DNA of 64,000 nucleotides from NCBI RefSeq assembly GCF_002135375.1, contig NZ_NEGH01000014.1:1-64000 (forward strand), read 5' to 3'. The DNA comes from Acinetobacter sp. ANC 4558. GTDB taxonomy: Bacteria; Pseudomonadota; Gammaproteobacteria; Pseudomonadales; Moraxellaceae. Position 1 is the first letter of the stretch. Each line of letters opens with the position of its first letter. The translations under genes and the position numbers were made by a program. Shown here piece by piece: positions 16,193 to 24,055 of the stretch. The notes beneath the pieces are model-generated. The model saw only the letters and a list, made by a program, of their open reading frames with translations, was not told the DNA's origin and did no database searches.

Positions 16193-16667
16193 TTATACCA
16201 CCCTCCTTAAAATTGCGTGATTTCTACAAATTACACACCTTTAAAAAAAGAAGATAGATTATATTTAAATTATTTTTATGTTATAATTCAACACATTGTA
16301 AACAAAATCTTTACGGTTTTAAAGCACTCACAGAAGCCCTATGCTGTGGTCCATAGCTACTCCCTACTTTGACTGCCAGTGAATAGGCACACTACTAATC
16401 AATTTTCGGTTTCGGTGTTCTCTTTTTTGGGTGGGGCATCACTCCCAATTTTGATTTAACTTTCCTACATATCCCATTCATGCTCGATGAACTGCATGGG
16501 TTGTACTCTCTTTCGTGGAGCCTAAACGTAGCTTAAAAACTGTTTATGCAAATATTGGCATGATCGTTCTCCAACTCCATTACTTGTGGATGTCACAAGC
16601 ACCTTTATAAATTTCAGACAACAAAAAAGCCCACATTTCTGTGAGCTTCTTAACCAATCAAAGTGTT
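16193..16667. other. Structured non-coding region, expected late promoter/leader
   Basis: 475 bases separate the early leftward genes from the late leftward operon. I see several inverted repeats: CTATG/CATAG (16339-16343, 16352-16356), CCCAT/ATGGG (16473-16477, 16496-16500) with TCAT/ATGA nested inside, and CTTGTG/CACAAG (16583-16599). A promoter-like pair on the minus strand, TTGTTT then TAACAT, is near 16270-16300. Lambda-type phages carry the antiterminator-dependent late promoter and leader here. Confidence 0.5.
16395..16481 (-). CDS. Possible small basic protein (28 aa)
   Basis: An ATG at 16479-16481 opens 28 codons (MNGICRKVKSKLG then PHPKKRTPKPKID) before TAG at 16395-16397. Ten of 28 residues are Lys or Arg. 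No strong ribosome site. It lies within the structured non-coding stretch, so it may be a decayed gene or chance. Confidence 0.3.
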   Translation of the reverse strand: MNGICRKVKSKLGVMPHPKKRTPKPKID

Positions 16668-16871
16668 TTAAGTTTGATCTTTATGTAAGTTTTCTAAAAA
16701 CTCATATAAATCACCATATTTCACTTCAATGTATTCTTTTACCGCATTTAGGATTGGTTGAAATTCTTCTGGAACAGTGAAATTCTCAACTTTTTCCATA
16801 GCTTGTTCTGGAAATTCATCAGATAACTTCACTAAGTCATTTAACTGTTTTAGTAAATCCTGTGAATTCAT
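16668..16871 (-). CDS. Small acidic protein (67 aa)
   Basis: 67 residues, helical, acidic (many Glu and Asp), starting MNSQDLLKQLNDLVKLSDEF. It is the last gene of the leftward early/middle group. A hairpin at about 16626-16650 follows it. Function unknown. Confidence 0.6.
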   Translation of the reverse strand: MNSQDLLKQLNDLVKLSDEFPEQAMEKVENFTVPEEFQPILNAVKEYIEVKYGDLYEFLENLHKDQT

Positions 16872-16954
16872 ATTTAGCCTTTTTATTCATTGGTCTCGGA
16901 TAAACCGTAATACGACCAGTATAGTAAAACTATAGCTTAAATCCATTTAGGAAG

Positions 16955-17512
16955 TCAATCTTTTAATTGTTTGCGATAACTACCTACATAATGCTCAATC
17001 TCATCATGTAATTCTTTGAGCAACAATGCTACCGCGTCACACAACCAACCATATCTCTTTGAATATGTATTTGGCTCAATATAATCAATCCCAGAAAAAA
17101 CCAAACGTCCTTTGAGTGTATGATACTCGCGTAACGCTGGACGCAATGAATAAAATAACTCCATTCTTGCGACATGTTTGCAAAATTTAATCATATCAAA
17201 TGTATCTCGTTTCTTGTTCATTTCCTCCTGAACCATACGCCAGATATACTCCGCAATATAGTCTACAACCACAGCATATTGCTTTGTATTATCTCGATAA
17301 TCTCCCCACACCAAAATTGAAGCATAAGCCTTAGATTCATCGTTTGGCAGAAATGCAATTGCTCCGCAACGATCCTCCCAATTTATTGAAGAATTATTAG
17401 TTGCTGGTACTTCTGCCTCGTAATTTGCAGTCTTAGCTCTCAATTGTTGACCAAGCCATTCTAGGTTGCTTAATTTTTCTTGCTTTTCTTCTGCATTAAC
17501 CATCGCATTCAT
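16955..17512 (-). CDS. Hypothetical protein (185 aa), in the position of a Q antiterminator
   Basis: I do not recognise a domain. GGGGAATAGG precedes the ATG. It is soluble and helical, with Trp- and Tyr-rich segments ('IAEYIWRMVQEEMNKK', 'RYGWLCDAVALLLKELHD'). It ends the leftward early operon just before the 475-base non-coding region where the late promoter is expected; in lambda-type phages that is the place of Q. The Q-like role is inference from position only. Confidence 0.6.
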   Translation of the reverse strand: MNAMVNAEEKQEKLSNLEWLGQQLRAKTANYEAEVPATNNSSINWEDRCGAIAFLPNDESKAYASILVWGDYRDNTKQYAVVVDYIAEYIWRMVQEEMNKKRDTFDMIKFCKHVARMELFYSLRPALREYHTLKGRLVFSGIDYIEPNTYSKRYGWLCDAVALLLKELHDEIEHYVGSYRKQLKD

Positions 17513-17513
17513 C

Positions 17514-17924
17514 CTATTCCCCTACCATCTTCTCAATCTGCTGTATCGCTAAACCTGACTTCACTTGCTCTGTGCTAAACCGTATTACCTGATAACCCAA
17601 CATGACTGCCGCGTTATACTTCTCCATATCTCCCAAATAACCTTTTCCCCTGGTGTGTCGTCCGTTACTCCAAATACCACCTTCCACTTCAACTAAAATC
17701 TTTTTGCTTACTAAGTGGAAATCAGCTCTCCATTGTCTTGTTGAATGGAATTTAAATTCCTGTTCAAACTTGATCTTGCAGGACTTCAATTGTTGAGCAA
17801 GTGTTGCCTCACCTTCGCTGACAACACGTTCTTTCTTAACAGCTACACGGCGTTTACTGCGCCGTGGTTTTGCATACTTCTTTTTGTATTCAGCGATTGA
17901 GATGCTGGTCACTTTCGCTCCCAT
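17514..17924 (-). CDS. DUF559/VSR-like endonuclease-fold protein
   Basis: A 136-residue protein: basic N-terminus (residues 14-35), then HSTRQWRADFHLV, ILVEVEGGIWSNGRH and 'GYLGDMEKYNAAVMLGYQVIRF'. D69 with E79-V-E81 gives the acidic core of a PD-(D/E)xK nuclease fold, as in DUF559 proteins. Phages use such enzymes in DNA processing or as junction nucleases. The paralogue at 15203-15640 shares the layout. It overlaps the upstream gene by 16 bases. Confidence 0.65.
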   Translation of the reverse strand: MGAKVTSISIAEYKKKYAKPRRSKRRVAVKKERVVSEGEATLAQQLKSCKIKFEQEFKFHSTRQWRADFHLVSKKILVEVEGGIWSNGRHTRGKGYLGDMEKYNAAVMLGYQVIRFSTEQVKSGLAIQQIEKMVGE

Positions 17925-18286
17925 TCTTTCCGATCTCGAATGTGTCCAATTAAGATATCTTTAGAGATTTTTATTTTTTTAATCTCAGTCGAAAAATTAC
18001 CTTTTTCAATTTGTTTCTTGGTTAGTTCTTTAACCAGGTCTATTTCTTCTATTGAGAAATATGCAAGATCATCCCAACCTACACTTTGAATACCTCTAGT
18101 TTTAAAACACTCAACCTTTTCCGCTTCTTCAAACTTTTGACGTAAATCACGGCATTCAGATTCAATAAAACGAACATCATCAAGGCTTAAATTTTTAAAT
18201 CGAACACTACAGATTTCCATCAAGTCTTTTAGGTCTATACTGCCATTCGTAATACAAGCTTCTATTTTTTCTGCAAACATACTCAT
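17909..18286 (-). CDS. Hypothetical protein (125 aa)
   Basis: 125 residues, charged and helical, no membrane segment, starting MSMFAEKIEACITNGSIDLK. It overlaps the gene upstream by four bases (ATGA) and the nuclease gene downstream by 16. Unknown function in the middle-gene cluster. Confidence 0.6.
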   Translation of the reverse strand: MSMFAEKIEACITNGSIDLKDLMEICSVRFKNLSLDDVRFIESECRDLRQKFEEAEKVECFKTRGIQSVGWDDLAYFSIEEIDLVKELTKKQIEKGNFSTEIKKIKISKDILIGHIRDRKEWERK

Positions 18287-18579
18287 GACTCACCTCGCAA
18301 AACCTGATAAAACCGATACCGATTGACCGTATATACATCAAGCTCTGTATTTCCTAAGCACTCCTTTGCCACTTTAACCATTGCAGGCACACCACCAATA
18401 AAAATTACCAATGGAGATAACAAGAGAGCTAAAACACGAACCGGAAGTCGCATGCGTCTGTAAATACAAATATCTCTGTTCTGTGGATCATCTATAACTT
18501 CGTGGTAAGTTAAAAACTCAACTCTTTTAAAAAGCTTATTGTGCTGAGCAATTGTTAGTTTGATTTTGGTTTTACTCAT
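18283..18579 (-). CDS. Hypothetical membrane protein (98 aa)
   Basis: 98 residues with one hydrophobic segment at about residues 47-66 (VRVLALLLSPLVIFIGGVP) between basic flanks. The gene ends in LRGES and overlaps the next start; the upstream gene ends in the same LRGES. Function unknown. Confidence 0.55.
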   Translation of the reverse strand: MSKTKIKLTIAQHNKLFKRVEFLTYHEVIDDPQNRDICIYRRMRLPVRVLALLLSPLVIFIGGVPAMVKVAKECLGNTELDVYTVNRYRFYQVLRGES

Positions 18580-19034
18580 GACTCACCTCGCAAAGCTTTT
18601 TCTAAAGCATCAATTGTCGATTGAGGAATATACCGAGCATGATCTTCTATGATTTTTAAAGCCTTATTCTTCTGCTCATGTAATCTCATAAATCCTTGAT
18701 GCCACTCTTTACGGCATTCATCCATGTAAACAAAGGCATTGTGTAGGGCTTGCTTCTCCTTCTCCAACTGCTCGATTTTGGATTGTTGAAAATCAACAAC
18801 TAACCGTAAATCACTTTTTGGCACAGCCATGTGAGCATTAAATTTTTCACAAACAATATCCACATCACCATCAGCACAAAATGATTTAACTCGCCATGTT
18901 TCCTTTTGCTCAGACCAAACTAATAAACACTGATCGCCAACTTGTAATTCAACAGTTGGGAGTCTCTCAAGTTCAGGGATATTTTCAGGACAAAGAGATG
19001 CTATAGCCTGTAATGTTTTATCTAGATCACCCAC
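18576..19034 (-). CDS. Hypothetical protein (152 aa), GTG start
   Basis: GTG at 19032-19034 is chosen because GGAGG stands 6 bases upstream, giving a product starting MGDLDKTLQAIASLCPENIP. The N-terminal half is a beta-rich domain (VELQVGDQCLLVWSEQKETW), followed by a coiled coil (SKIEQLEKEKQALHNAFVYM) and helical tail. It overlaps the downstream gene by four bases. Family unknown. Confidence 0.6.
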   Translation of the reverse strand: MGDLDKTLQAIASLCPENIPELERLPTVELQVGDQCLLVWSEQKETWRVKSFCADGDVDIVCEKFNAHMAVPKSDLRLVVDFQQSKIEQLEKEKQALHNAFVYMDECRKEWHQGFMRLHEQKNKALKIIEDHARYIPQSTIDALEKALRGES

Positions 19035-19248
19035 CGCACACCTCCTCATCAACCAAGCCAAACTTAAATTCCCTAGCCAATTCAGTGCATAAAGCCAATG
19101 CAATATTTGTATCAATCTTGATTTCTAATTCATCAATTTTAGCTAAGACATAATCTTCATTTTTGACATGGCTTACAGACACATCGGTATGACCGTAACT
19201 TGTGTTATCGATAGTGATATGTGTTATTTCTGCTTCAATGTTAGCCAC
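19027..19248 (-). CDS. Hypothetical protein (73 aa), GTG start
   Basis: GTG 19246-19248 follows GGGAGG, giving a 73-residue protein starting MANIEAEITHITIDNTSYGH and ending EEVCGG. The start signal is nearly identical to that of the next gene. Soluble. Function unknown. Confidence 0.6.
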   Translation of the reverse strand: MANIEAEITHITIDNTSYGHTDVSVSHVKNEDYVLAKIDELEIKIDTNIALALCTELAREFKFGLVDEEVCGG

Positions 19249-19402
19249 CGCACACCTCCCAATTCTCATCATCATTCAGTGCATTTTCTTCAGCACGGCG
19301 ATGTAATTCATTCCATTGTTTTTGTAGCTCTATCTCGTCATCACTGTGAGCAATAGAGCCATTCAACTTGTCACGAAGCGTTTTAAAGTCATGGTTAGTC
19401 AT
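19241..19402 (-). CDS. Small hypothetical protein (53 aa)
   Basis: ATG 19400-19402 overlaps the stop of the upstream gene (ATGA), and the frame ends at TAA 19241-19243 inside the next gene's start. The product begins MTNHDFKTLRDKLNGSIAHS and ends NWEVCGG, the same ending as the downstream protein. The exact overlaps support coding. Unknown function. Confidence 0.6.
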   Translation of the reverse strand: MTNHDFKTLRDKLNGSIAHSDDEIELQKQWNELHRRAEENALNDDENWEVCGG

Positions 19403-19668
19403 GCCTTCACCCCAAACAACTCTTTGGCTTTACCAGTTAAGTAATAGCGTTTCGCTTCACCAAGTTTCGAGCGACCTGTGTACAAGAGTTCGGCTTCAAC
19501 CATGCTGTTTAAATATCGTTGAACGCTTCTAATGCACATCGATTGCATCACTTGCTGTTGTATTTCGGATGCTGTAGCGACACCTGTATTCTTAACTGCC
19601 AGCAAAACGTCAACACCCACAGAAATAACACGAGCTTTACCACCACAATTTCTACGCATGTCTTTCAT
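19399..19668 (-). CDS. Winged-helix-like protein (89 aa)
   Basis: Residues 20-85 resemble a small winged helix: 'TASEIQQQVMQSMCIRSVQRYL' as the helix-turn-helix, then 'AELLYTGRSKLGEAKRYYLT' as wing and strand. GGAG lies 7 bases before the ATG. It may be a regulator or DNA-binding accessory protein of the early operon; the specific role is unknown. Confidence 0.6.
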   Translation of the reverse strand: MKDMRRNCGGKARVISVGVDVLLAVKNTGVATASEIQQQVMQSMCIRSVQRYLNSMVEAELLYTGRSKLGEAKRYYLTGKAKELFGVKA

Positions 19669-19910
19669 GCCACTGCTCCCACACTTTCTACGTCTGCAAT
19701 AGCTCTTTTTAAATACTTGTAGTGTCTGCCCATTTTTGAATAAACTTTTGAATCACTCAGACCGCCAAATGATTGAACAATTCTCCAACTATTAACTAAG
19801 CGTTTTAACTCAACTTCCCACGGCAAGATGTCACCTTCAGACTGAGCAAGCTCGACATATTTTTTTGAATGGTCATAACCCCATTCTTTAAAGAACTCAA
19901 CCGCATTCAC
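19665..19910 (-). CDS. Hypothetical protein (81 aa), GTG start
   Basis: The frame is open for 142 codons, but its first part lies wholly inside the dam gene. GTG 19908-19910 after a G-rich stretch gives MNAVEFFKEWGYDHSKKYVE and 81 residues ending in VGAVA. The body is basic and helical ('KMGRHYKYLKRAIADVES'). A start further upstream cannot be excluded. Function unknown. Confidence 0.55.
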   Translation of the reverse strand: MNAVEFFKEWGYDHSKKYVELAQSEGDILPWEVELKRLVNSWRIVQSFGGLSDSKVYSKMGRHYKYLKRAIADVESVGAVA

Positions 19911-19983
19911 ACCCCACCCCCAACTTTCACCACAACCGCACCAATCAGCATGAACACGAAAAGAAAAGCTTTGTTGAGTTCTT

Positions 19984-20823
19984 TCACGACACCACCTCAA
20001 ATAAGTCAGGCTTCTGGGCTTGTCTATTGATCCATAAACATTCTGTTTTAACTGCCGTGCCACGACCTGCGGAAATACGTGAACTGGTTTCAATTCTTTT
20101 CCAGCTGCTCAACATGTCGTCATACATTTCACATGGATAGCCTGAAACCATCACCATGCCTTCTAGATCAAGTAATGTATTAAGCAAATTTAAATGCTCT
20201 TTATTGCTCATTTCATGGCGATAAATACGACCAGATTTAGCACCGTCATAACGTGTGTCATGTACATAAGGTGGATCTACATAGTGCAACGTTGTTTCTG
20301 CATCATGATCTTGAAGAATCTGAATAGCTGGGCGATTCTCAATAAGTACACCACTTAAACGCTGGCCAATAATTCCCAAGTGCTCAGGATAGGTAGACCA
20401 TAGTGATTGAGCTGTTCCGTATTGACGTTTTGTATCAATTCGAAATCCTGTAATGCCCTTTGTTGCTCCTGCAGAACCAAACCCCATCTGTGCACGAATA
20501 CAAATACGTCTAGCACGTTCAATTTTGCAGTCTGTTTCTTCCCATGCAGTTTCAAAATCAGCACGGCTGTAAGGTGTTAAAACAAGCTGCTCAATCAACA
20601 AATCTCTCGAGTTAGAATCTCTAAGCACTTCAAACAGATTTACAACATCACCATCGAGATCGTTATAGACCTCTGCATAAGCGCGTGGTTTTTGAAGTAA
20701 CACTCCAGCTGCTCCGCCAAACACTTCTGTGTAGCAAATATGGTTAGGCATTTGAGCGATAATCCAATGTGCTAAACGGAATTTACCGCCGTGGTATCGA
20801 ATAAGAGGATGATCTAATTTCAC
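19984..20823 (-). CDS. D12-class DNA adenine N6-methyltransferase (Dam-type)
   Basis: A 279-residue enzyme from GTG 20821-20823 (GGGGAG 7 bases upstream); a TTG five codons earlier is the alternative. It has the opening RYHGGK, the SAM-binding FGGAAG, and the catalytic DPPYV motif at about residue 190, in the D12 class order. It transfers a methyl group from SAM to adenine, probably in GATC-like sites. Phage Dam enzymes protect against restriction or tune replication and packaging. It overlaps the P-like gene by four bases. Confidence 0.88.
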   Translation of the reverse strand: MKLDHPLIRYHGGKFRLAHWIIAQMPNHICYTEVFGGAAGVLLQKPRAYAEVYNDLDGDVVNLFEVLRDSNSRDLLIEQLVLTPYSRADFETAWEETDCKIERARRICIRAQMGFGSAGATKGITGFRIDTKRQYGTAQSLWSTYPEHLGIIGQRLSGVLIENRPAIQILQDHDAETTLHYVDPPYVHDTRYDGAKSGRIYRHEMSNKEHLNLLNTLLDLEGMVMVSGYPCEMYDDMLSSWKRIETSSRISAGRGTAVKTECLWINRQAQKPDLFEVVS

Positions 20824-21497
20824 GCCACTGCTCCCCAAGACTTTTTAACAATCCCACGAACTTCGACTTGAGCTAAATCAAACGCATCTTTCCAAGTCTT
20901 ACCTTGTTCCACAAGTTTCTTTGTTAAATCCATGATCTGCTGTTGTTCCGAATTAAAACCAACTTTTTGAGCTGTTGTTTTTTCTTCGGCTAGCGACTTG
21001 CCTTGCTCTTGAAGCTTCGCTGCAATCTGTTTTGGTGCTTCATACCACTGTTGTGATTCACCTTTGAGTTGAGCTTTAGACAAAAGATCAACATAGACTG
21101 CTTTAAATTGACGCTGTGCGCCTTTCATGTCACCACTGGTAATCTGATAAGCAACTTGATCAAAAGCGTATTTAGTGAGAGTTGTGAGCTTTACAGAATT
21201 CTTAACTGTGTAATCACAAACTCTTGCCCATGCTTCATCAGCTGTCCACCAACTACCAGCCATGCACCATGTTTTAAATTCTGCAATTGTTGGGCAGTAA
21301 CCACCTTGACCAGCTTTCGCATTCAACATCGCCATACCGCGATTAAATTGATCATCAGAGAGTGTTGTCATCACACCAGTAGCAACCGTTTCAACTTGAC
21401 CAAGTGTTAAGCCTTTCATCGAATCAAGAAATAAATTGCCATACAGTGCCTGCAAAGTTGTCACTAAAATATTTGCACGTTGCTCAAAAATGCTCAT
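20820..21497 (-). CDS. Replication protein P-like
   Basis: A 225-residue protein from ATG 21495-21497 (GGAGG upstream). It follows the O-like initiator gene, as lambda P follows O, and has P-like segments 'VMTTLSDDQFNRGMAMLNAK', 'YCPTIAEFKTWC' and 'GSWWTADEAWARVCDY'. P proteins recruit the host DnaB helicase to the phage origin. It overlaps its neighbours on both sides, so it is translationally coupled. Confidence 0.75.
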   Translation of the reverse strand: MSIFEQRANILVTTLQALYGNLFLDSMKGLTLGQVETVATGVMTTLSDDQFNRGMAMLNAKAGQGGYCPTIAEFKTWCMAGSWWTADEAWARVCDYTVKNSVKLTTLTKYAFDQVAYQITSGDMKGAQRQFKAVYVDLLSKAQLKGESQQWYEAPKQIAAKLQEQGKSLAEEKTTAQKVGFNSEQQQIMDLTKKLVEQGKTWKDAFDLAQVEVRGIVKKSWGAVA

Positions 21498-22440
21498 GAC
21501 CACCTCCGATAAATCTTGGACTGTTCACATCGATAATTTGTGATGTTTGTTGTTGGCGTTCCAAACGCTCTTGCGCCCACTGATCTTTTGTTGCCTGGAG
21601 AGCTGACTTTGGTTTTTGTTCTGAATTGTTTTGTTTTCCAGAAGTGTGTGTTTTCGCTTTCACGCTACGCTCTGCTTTCTCAAACTCCTGAATTAACCAG
21701 GAAGCAAACTTTCGAGTTTTTTGGTTTTCAGTGAGGTAGGTTTTGTTCTCCCAGTGAGCATTGAAATTTCCTAAGTGAAATTGGAAATCAGACATCGATA
21801 AAATTTCTTCTGTTCGGTTACTGAATTTTGTTTGAACAAGAATATTTTTTAGGTGATCAAGATTAGGATTCCACTGCTCAACAAAATCGTTTTTTTCGGG
21901 CGTGTTTTCTTGTGTGTGTATGTTCTTTTGGTTGTTAATGGTAGTTATTAATAGTTTGTGTGACCCTGCGTCACTGCTTTGTGTCGTCAAAGTCACTGCT
22001 TCATGCATCAGGGTCACTGCTTCTATGTCATCAAAGTCACTGCTTTCATTATTTAAGCTGTGACCCTGCGTCACTGCTTTTTTAATATTTTCAGCAATGA
22101 ATTTGTACTTTGAATTACGACCATCTGCCTTTTTTGAAACTATAAAACCGAGTTCTTCCAGTTTTCTTAGGTGTAAACAAACAGCGCGATTTGATAAACC
22201 TGTGACAGCCATTAAGGTTTTAATTGTTGGATAGCAAATACCTGTTTCATAATCCGCATACGTTGCTAAAGTAAGAGCTACATGCTTAGTTGTCTTTTCC
22301 ATTGGAACATCACGAATACTCGTCACATAGTTAAACTTATTACCCGACATAGCTTGTCGCTCTTGTTTTGGAAATTTAACCACTTCGCCTTGTGGATCTG
22401 GTGGTTTATGTGCTAAATTTGATTTCATATTCTTCTCCAA
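21484..22440 (-). CDS. O-like replication initiator (winged helix plus DnaT-like domain)
   Basis: A 318-residue protein. Residues 40-110 form a winged helix (YPTIKTLMAVTGLSNRAVCL then LRKLEELGFIV); residues 120-175 are a low-complexity linker encoded by the iterons; residues 205-265 look like a DnaT/primosomal single-strand binding domain (FHLGNFNAHWENKTYL then KFASWLIQEFEKAE). Such proteins bind the origin inside their own gene and load the helicase with the P-like partner encoded next. Confidence 0.82.
   Translation of the reverse strand: MEKNMKSNLAHKPPDPQGEVVKFPKQERQAMSGNKFNYVTSIRDVPMEKTTKHVALTLATYADYETGICYPTIKTLMAVTGLSNRAVCLHLRKLEELGFIVSKKADGRNSKYKFIAENIKKAVTQGHSLNNESSDFDDIEAVTLMHEAVTLTTQSSDAGSHKLLITTINNQKNIHTQENTPEKNDFVEQWNPNLDHLKNILVQTKFSNRTEEILSMSDFQFHLGNFNAHWENKTYLTENQKTRKFASWLIQEFEKAERSVKAKTHTSGKQNNSEQKPKSALQATKDQWAQERLERQQQTSQIIDVNSPRFIGGGHEHF
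21959..22080. repeat. Phage replication origin iterons inside the O-like gene
   Basis: GTCACTGCTT occurs five times, at 21970, 21992, 22013, 22036 and 22070, spaced 22, 21, 23 and 34 bases. The outer two sit in a perfect 22-base repeat (21959-21980 and 22059-22080), exactly 100 bases apart. The repeats encode the AVTL/AVTQ linker of the initiator, as in lambda where iterons lie within gene O. Confidence 0.85.
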
Positions 22441-22451
22441 GATGAATTACT

Positions 22452-22480
22452 AAAGCCTGATTTCCGAGATCAGGCTTTTT
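22452..22480. terminator. Bidirectional hairpin between the RHH-like gene and the O-like gene
   Basis: AAAGCCTGAT (22452-22461) pairs with ATCAGGCTTT (22469-22478). It overlaps the end of the 22470 gene and lies where lambda-type phages have tR1. Confidence 0.6.
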
Positions 22481-22742
22481 TATTATCTAAGACCTGTAAT
22501 GGGTATTTGACCGTGCTATCCCTGTCACTCCCATCACCGACCACAATCCCCCTCATTCGCTCATTTCTTTTAATTCGTTCAAGCCCTAAATTAACGATAT
22601 GCCACTCACCAACAATGGCTTTCTCAAAAAGGATTGCAGCTTGTCGACTCATCTCCATACCGTAATACGCAGAAATATCGCGAAGTTTGTCCATAATTTC
22701 AGGATCGTGTTTTGTACGAAGATCTTCTTTATCAAGACTCAT
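22470..22742 (-). CDS. Hypothetical early regulator-like protein (90 aa)
   Basis: ATG 22740-22742 has AGGAAG upstream and gives 90 residues starting MSLDKEDLRTKHDPEIMDKL. The middle (KLRDISAYYGMEMSRQAAIL) looks like the helical part of a ribbon-helix-helix protein. It sits between the Cro-like gene and the initiator gene, the place of cII-type regulators, but I cannot name the family. Confidence 0.6.
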   Translation of the reverse strand: MSLDKEDLRTKHDPEIMDKLRDISAYYGMEMSRQAAILFEKAIVGEWHIVNLGLERIKRNERMRGIVVGDGSDRDSTVKYPLQVLDNKKA

Positions 22743-22750
22743 GATTCTTC

Positions 22751-22951
22751 CTATGCAACTTGCGTGGTTGAGCAATGCTCTAACCAAAAGTTTTTAAGCT
22801 TCTCACCTTTGTCATATCCAAGGCGTTTCCCACATAAGCCGTTTTCCAAATTACTCACATAATTTTGAGAACACTCCATTGCATCGGCAATTTGCTTTTG
22901 TGTTAGACCCTTTTCCTTGAGGTTAACAATCATTTTTTGCCACTGATTCAT
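22751..22951 (-). CDS. Cro-like XRE helix-turn-helix regulator
   Basis: 66 residues with an HTH at about 14-38 (GLTQKQIADAMECSQNYVSN). It is divergent from the LexA-type repressor gene and is the first gene of the leftward operon, the arrangement of cro. It should compete with the repressor for the operators in between. Confidence 0.8.
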   Translation of the reverse strand: MNQWQKMIVNLKEKGLTQKQIADAMECSQNYVSNLENGLCGKRLGYDKGEKLKNFWLEHCSTTQVA

Positions 22952-22973
22952 AGCAGGCTCCTATATTTTTTAT

Positions 22974-23042
22974 AAATATATAGGTTTTCCGATATTAATA
23001 CAATAGCCAAACCGATTGGTTTTTATATCACAATTCCGATAG
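22974..23042. promoter_or_regulatory. Three repressor operator-like sites between repressor and Cro-like genes
   Basis: On the minus strand three sites with core TCGG(A/T) followed by CTAT/GATAT-like halves lie at 22974-22995 (ATATCGGAAAACCTATAT), 22997-23017 (AATCGGTTTGGCTATTG) and 23021-23042 (TATCGGAATTGTGATATA), spaced 23-24 bases. Spacing and sequence match lambda-type tripartite operators. A second set of similar sites is at 26177-26243. Confidence 0.7.
22975..23003 (-). promoter_or_regulatory. Leftward early promoter of the Cro-like gene
   Basis: Minus strand -35 TTGTAT (22998-23003), 17-base spacer, -10 TATATT (22975-22980). The first operator covers spacer and -10, and the second covers the -35. 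Confidence 0.7.
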
Positions 23043-23062
23043 CGGTATTAAAGGACACAGAT

Positions 23063-23728
23063 ATGCCAACTTTAGGTGAGAATCTAAAAAAAATTCGTAA
23101 AGCTAAAAAGATGACTCAAAAAGATTTAGCTCAAAAATCAGGTGTCAAGCAGTCTGTAATTTCAGATTTAGAAACGGGTAATGCTAAAACTACTGGTTCT
23201 ATTTTAGAGTTAGCTGCTGCGCTTGGTGTATCGGCTGAGGAATTAAAAAAAGGCATACTAGATGAAACCAAGTTATCTAATGTTGAAATTATTAGACCTA
23301 AAATGGCACCAGTTCTCTCATGGGTTCAGGCAGGTGTATTTACGAATGTCGAAGCTGTTGATGTGTCACAGGTTGAGGAGTGGCTCCCCTTGCCTGATGA
23401 GTGTGATGAGTGCTTTTATTTAAAAGTGCAAGGTTTGAGTAATTATCCTACTTTTCAGGAAGGCGATTATATTCTTGTTGATCCATGCGTCCAATTTAAT
23501 GATATGCGATCTGGGGATATGATTGTAGTTAGAAAGTTTGATGATGCTACTTTTAAAAAATTAGTAATTGAGACGGATGGAACTAAGTACCTTCAAGCTT
23601 TAAATATTGAGTTCAAGCCGAATATTATTCCACTAGATGAAGACTGTAATTTTGTTGGCGAGGTGGTTGATTGCATTCGATATATATATAAATCTAAACG
23701 CAGATCAAAAACCATAAAACCAAACTAA
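23063..23728 (+). CDS. LexA-type prophage repressor (XRE HTH plus S24 protease)
   Basis: 221 residues. HTH at about 8-40 (MTQKDLAQKSGVKQSVISDL). The S24 autoprotease half has the cleavage pair Ala90-Gly91 (VQAGVF), catalytic Ser126 in GLSNYP and Lys165 in DATFKKL. RecA filaments would trigger self-cleavage and induction. AAAGGACACAGAT precedes the ATG. It should bind the sites on both sides: 22974-23042 and 26177-26243. Confidence 0.9.
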   Translation: MPTLGENLKKIRKAKKMTQKDLAQKSGVKQSVISDLETGNAKTTGSILELAAALGVSAEELKKGILDETKLSNVEIIRPKMAPVLSWVQAGVFTNVEAVDVSQVEEWLPLPDECDECFYLKVQGLSNYPTFQEGDYILVDPCVQFNDMRSGDMIVVRKFDDATFKKLVIETDGTKYLQALNIEFKPNIIPLDEDCNFVGEVVDCIRYIYKSKRRSKTIKPN

Positions 23729-23752
23729 AACACTATTAAAAAGGAACTCCCC

Positions 23753-24055
23753 ATGATCGCAACACTCAATAAATCTAAAACGGCACTAACGATTAATCGT
23801 CAAGAATTTAAATTAGCACTAAGTAAAATCGATGAGGGACTTAATAAACAAATAGCTTCACTTAAAAAAGCCAAACAAAGCTATGACGCTGCGGAAATGG
23901 CACAGGAAATCATCAACGAAGCAAATATTTTTGAAGCTATTATTGAGGGTTTTAACGAGGCAGAAGGTACTAACCTAAAGCTAAAAGACATAACTAATCT
24001 TGATGTAGCACAAGGATGGGTGGATGAGTTTTTGGAGAAGTATTCGGAGGTATGA
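23753..24055 (+). CDS. Hypothetical phage protein (100 aa)
   Basis: A 100-residue helical, charged protein (starting MIATLNKSKTALTINRQEFK), AAGGA before ATG, 25 bases after the repressor gene in the same direction, so probably co-transcribed during lysogeny. A hairpin at about 24077-24106 (GGGCT...AGCCC) follows. Unknown function. Confidence 0.6.
   Translation: MIATLNKSKTALTINRQEFKLALSKIDEGLNKQIASLKKAKQSYDAAEMAQEIINEANIFEAIIEGFNEAEGTNLKLKDITNLDVAQGWVDEFLEKYSEV

Noticed and set aside
16955..17512. Naming this gene as antiterminator Q
   Set aside because: Position fits, but I see no Q-family motif, so it is left as hypothetical.
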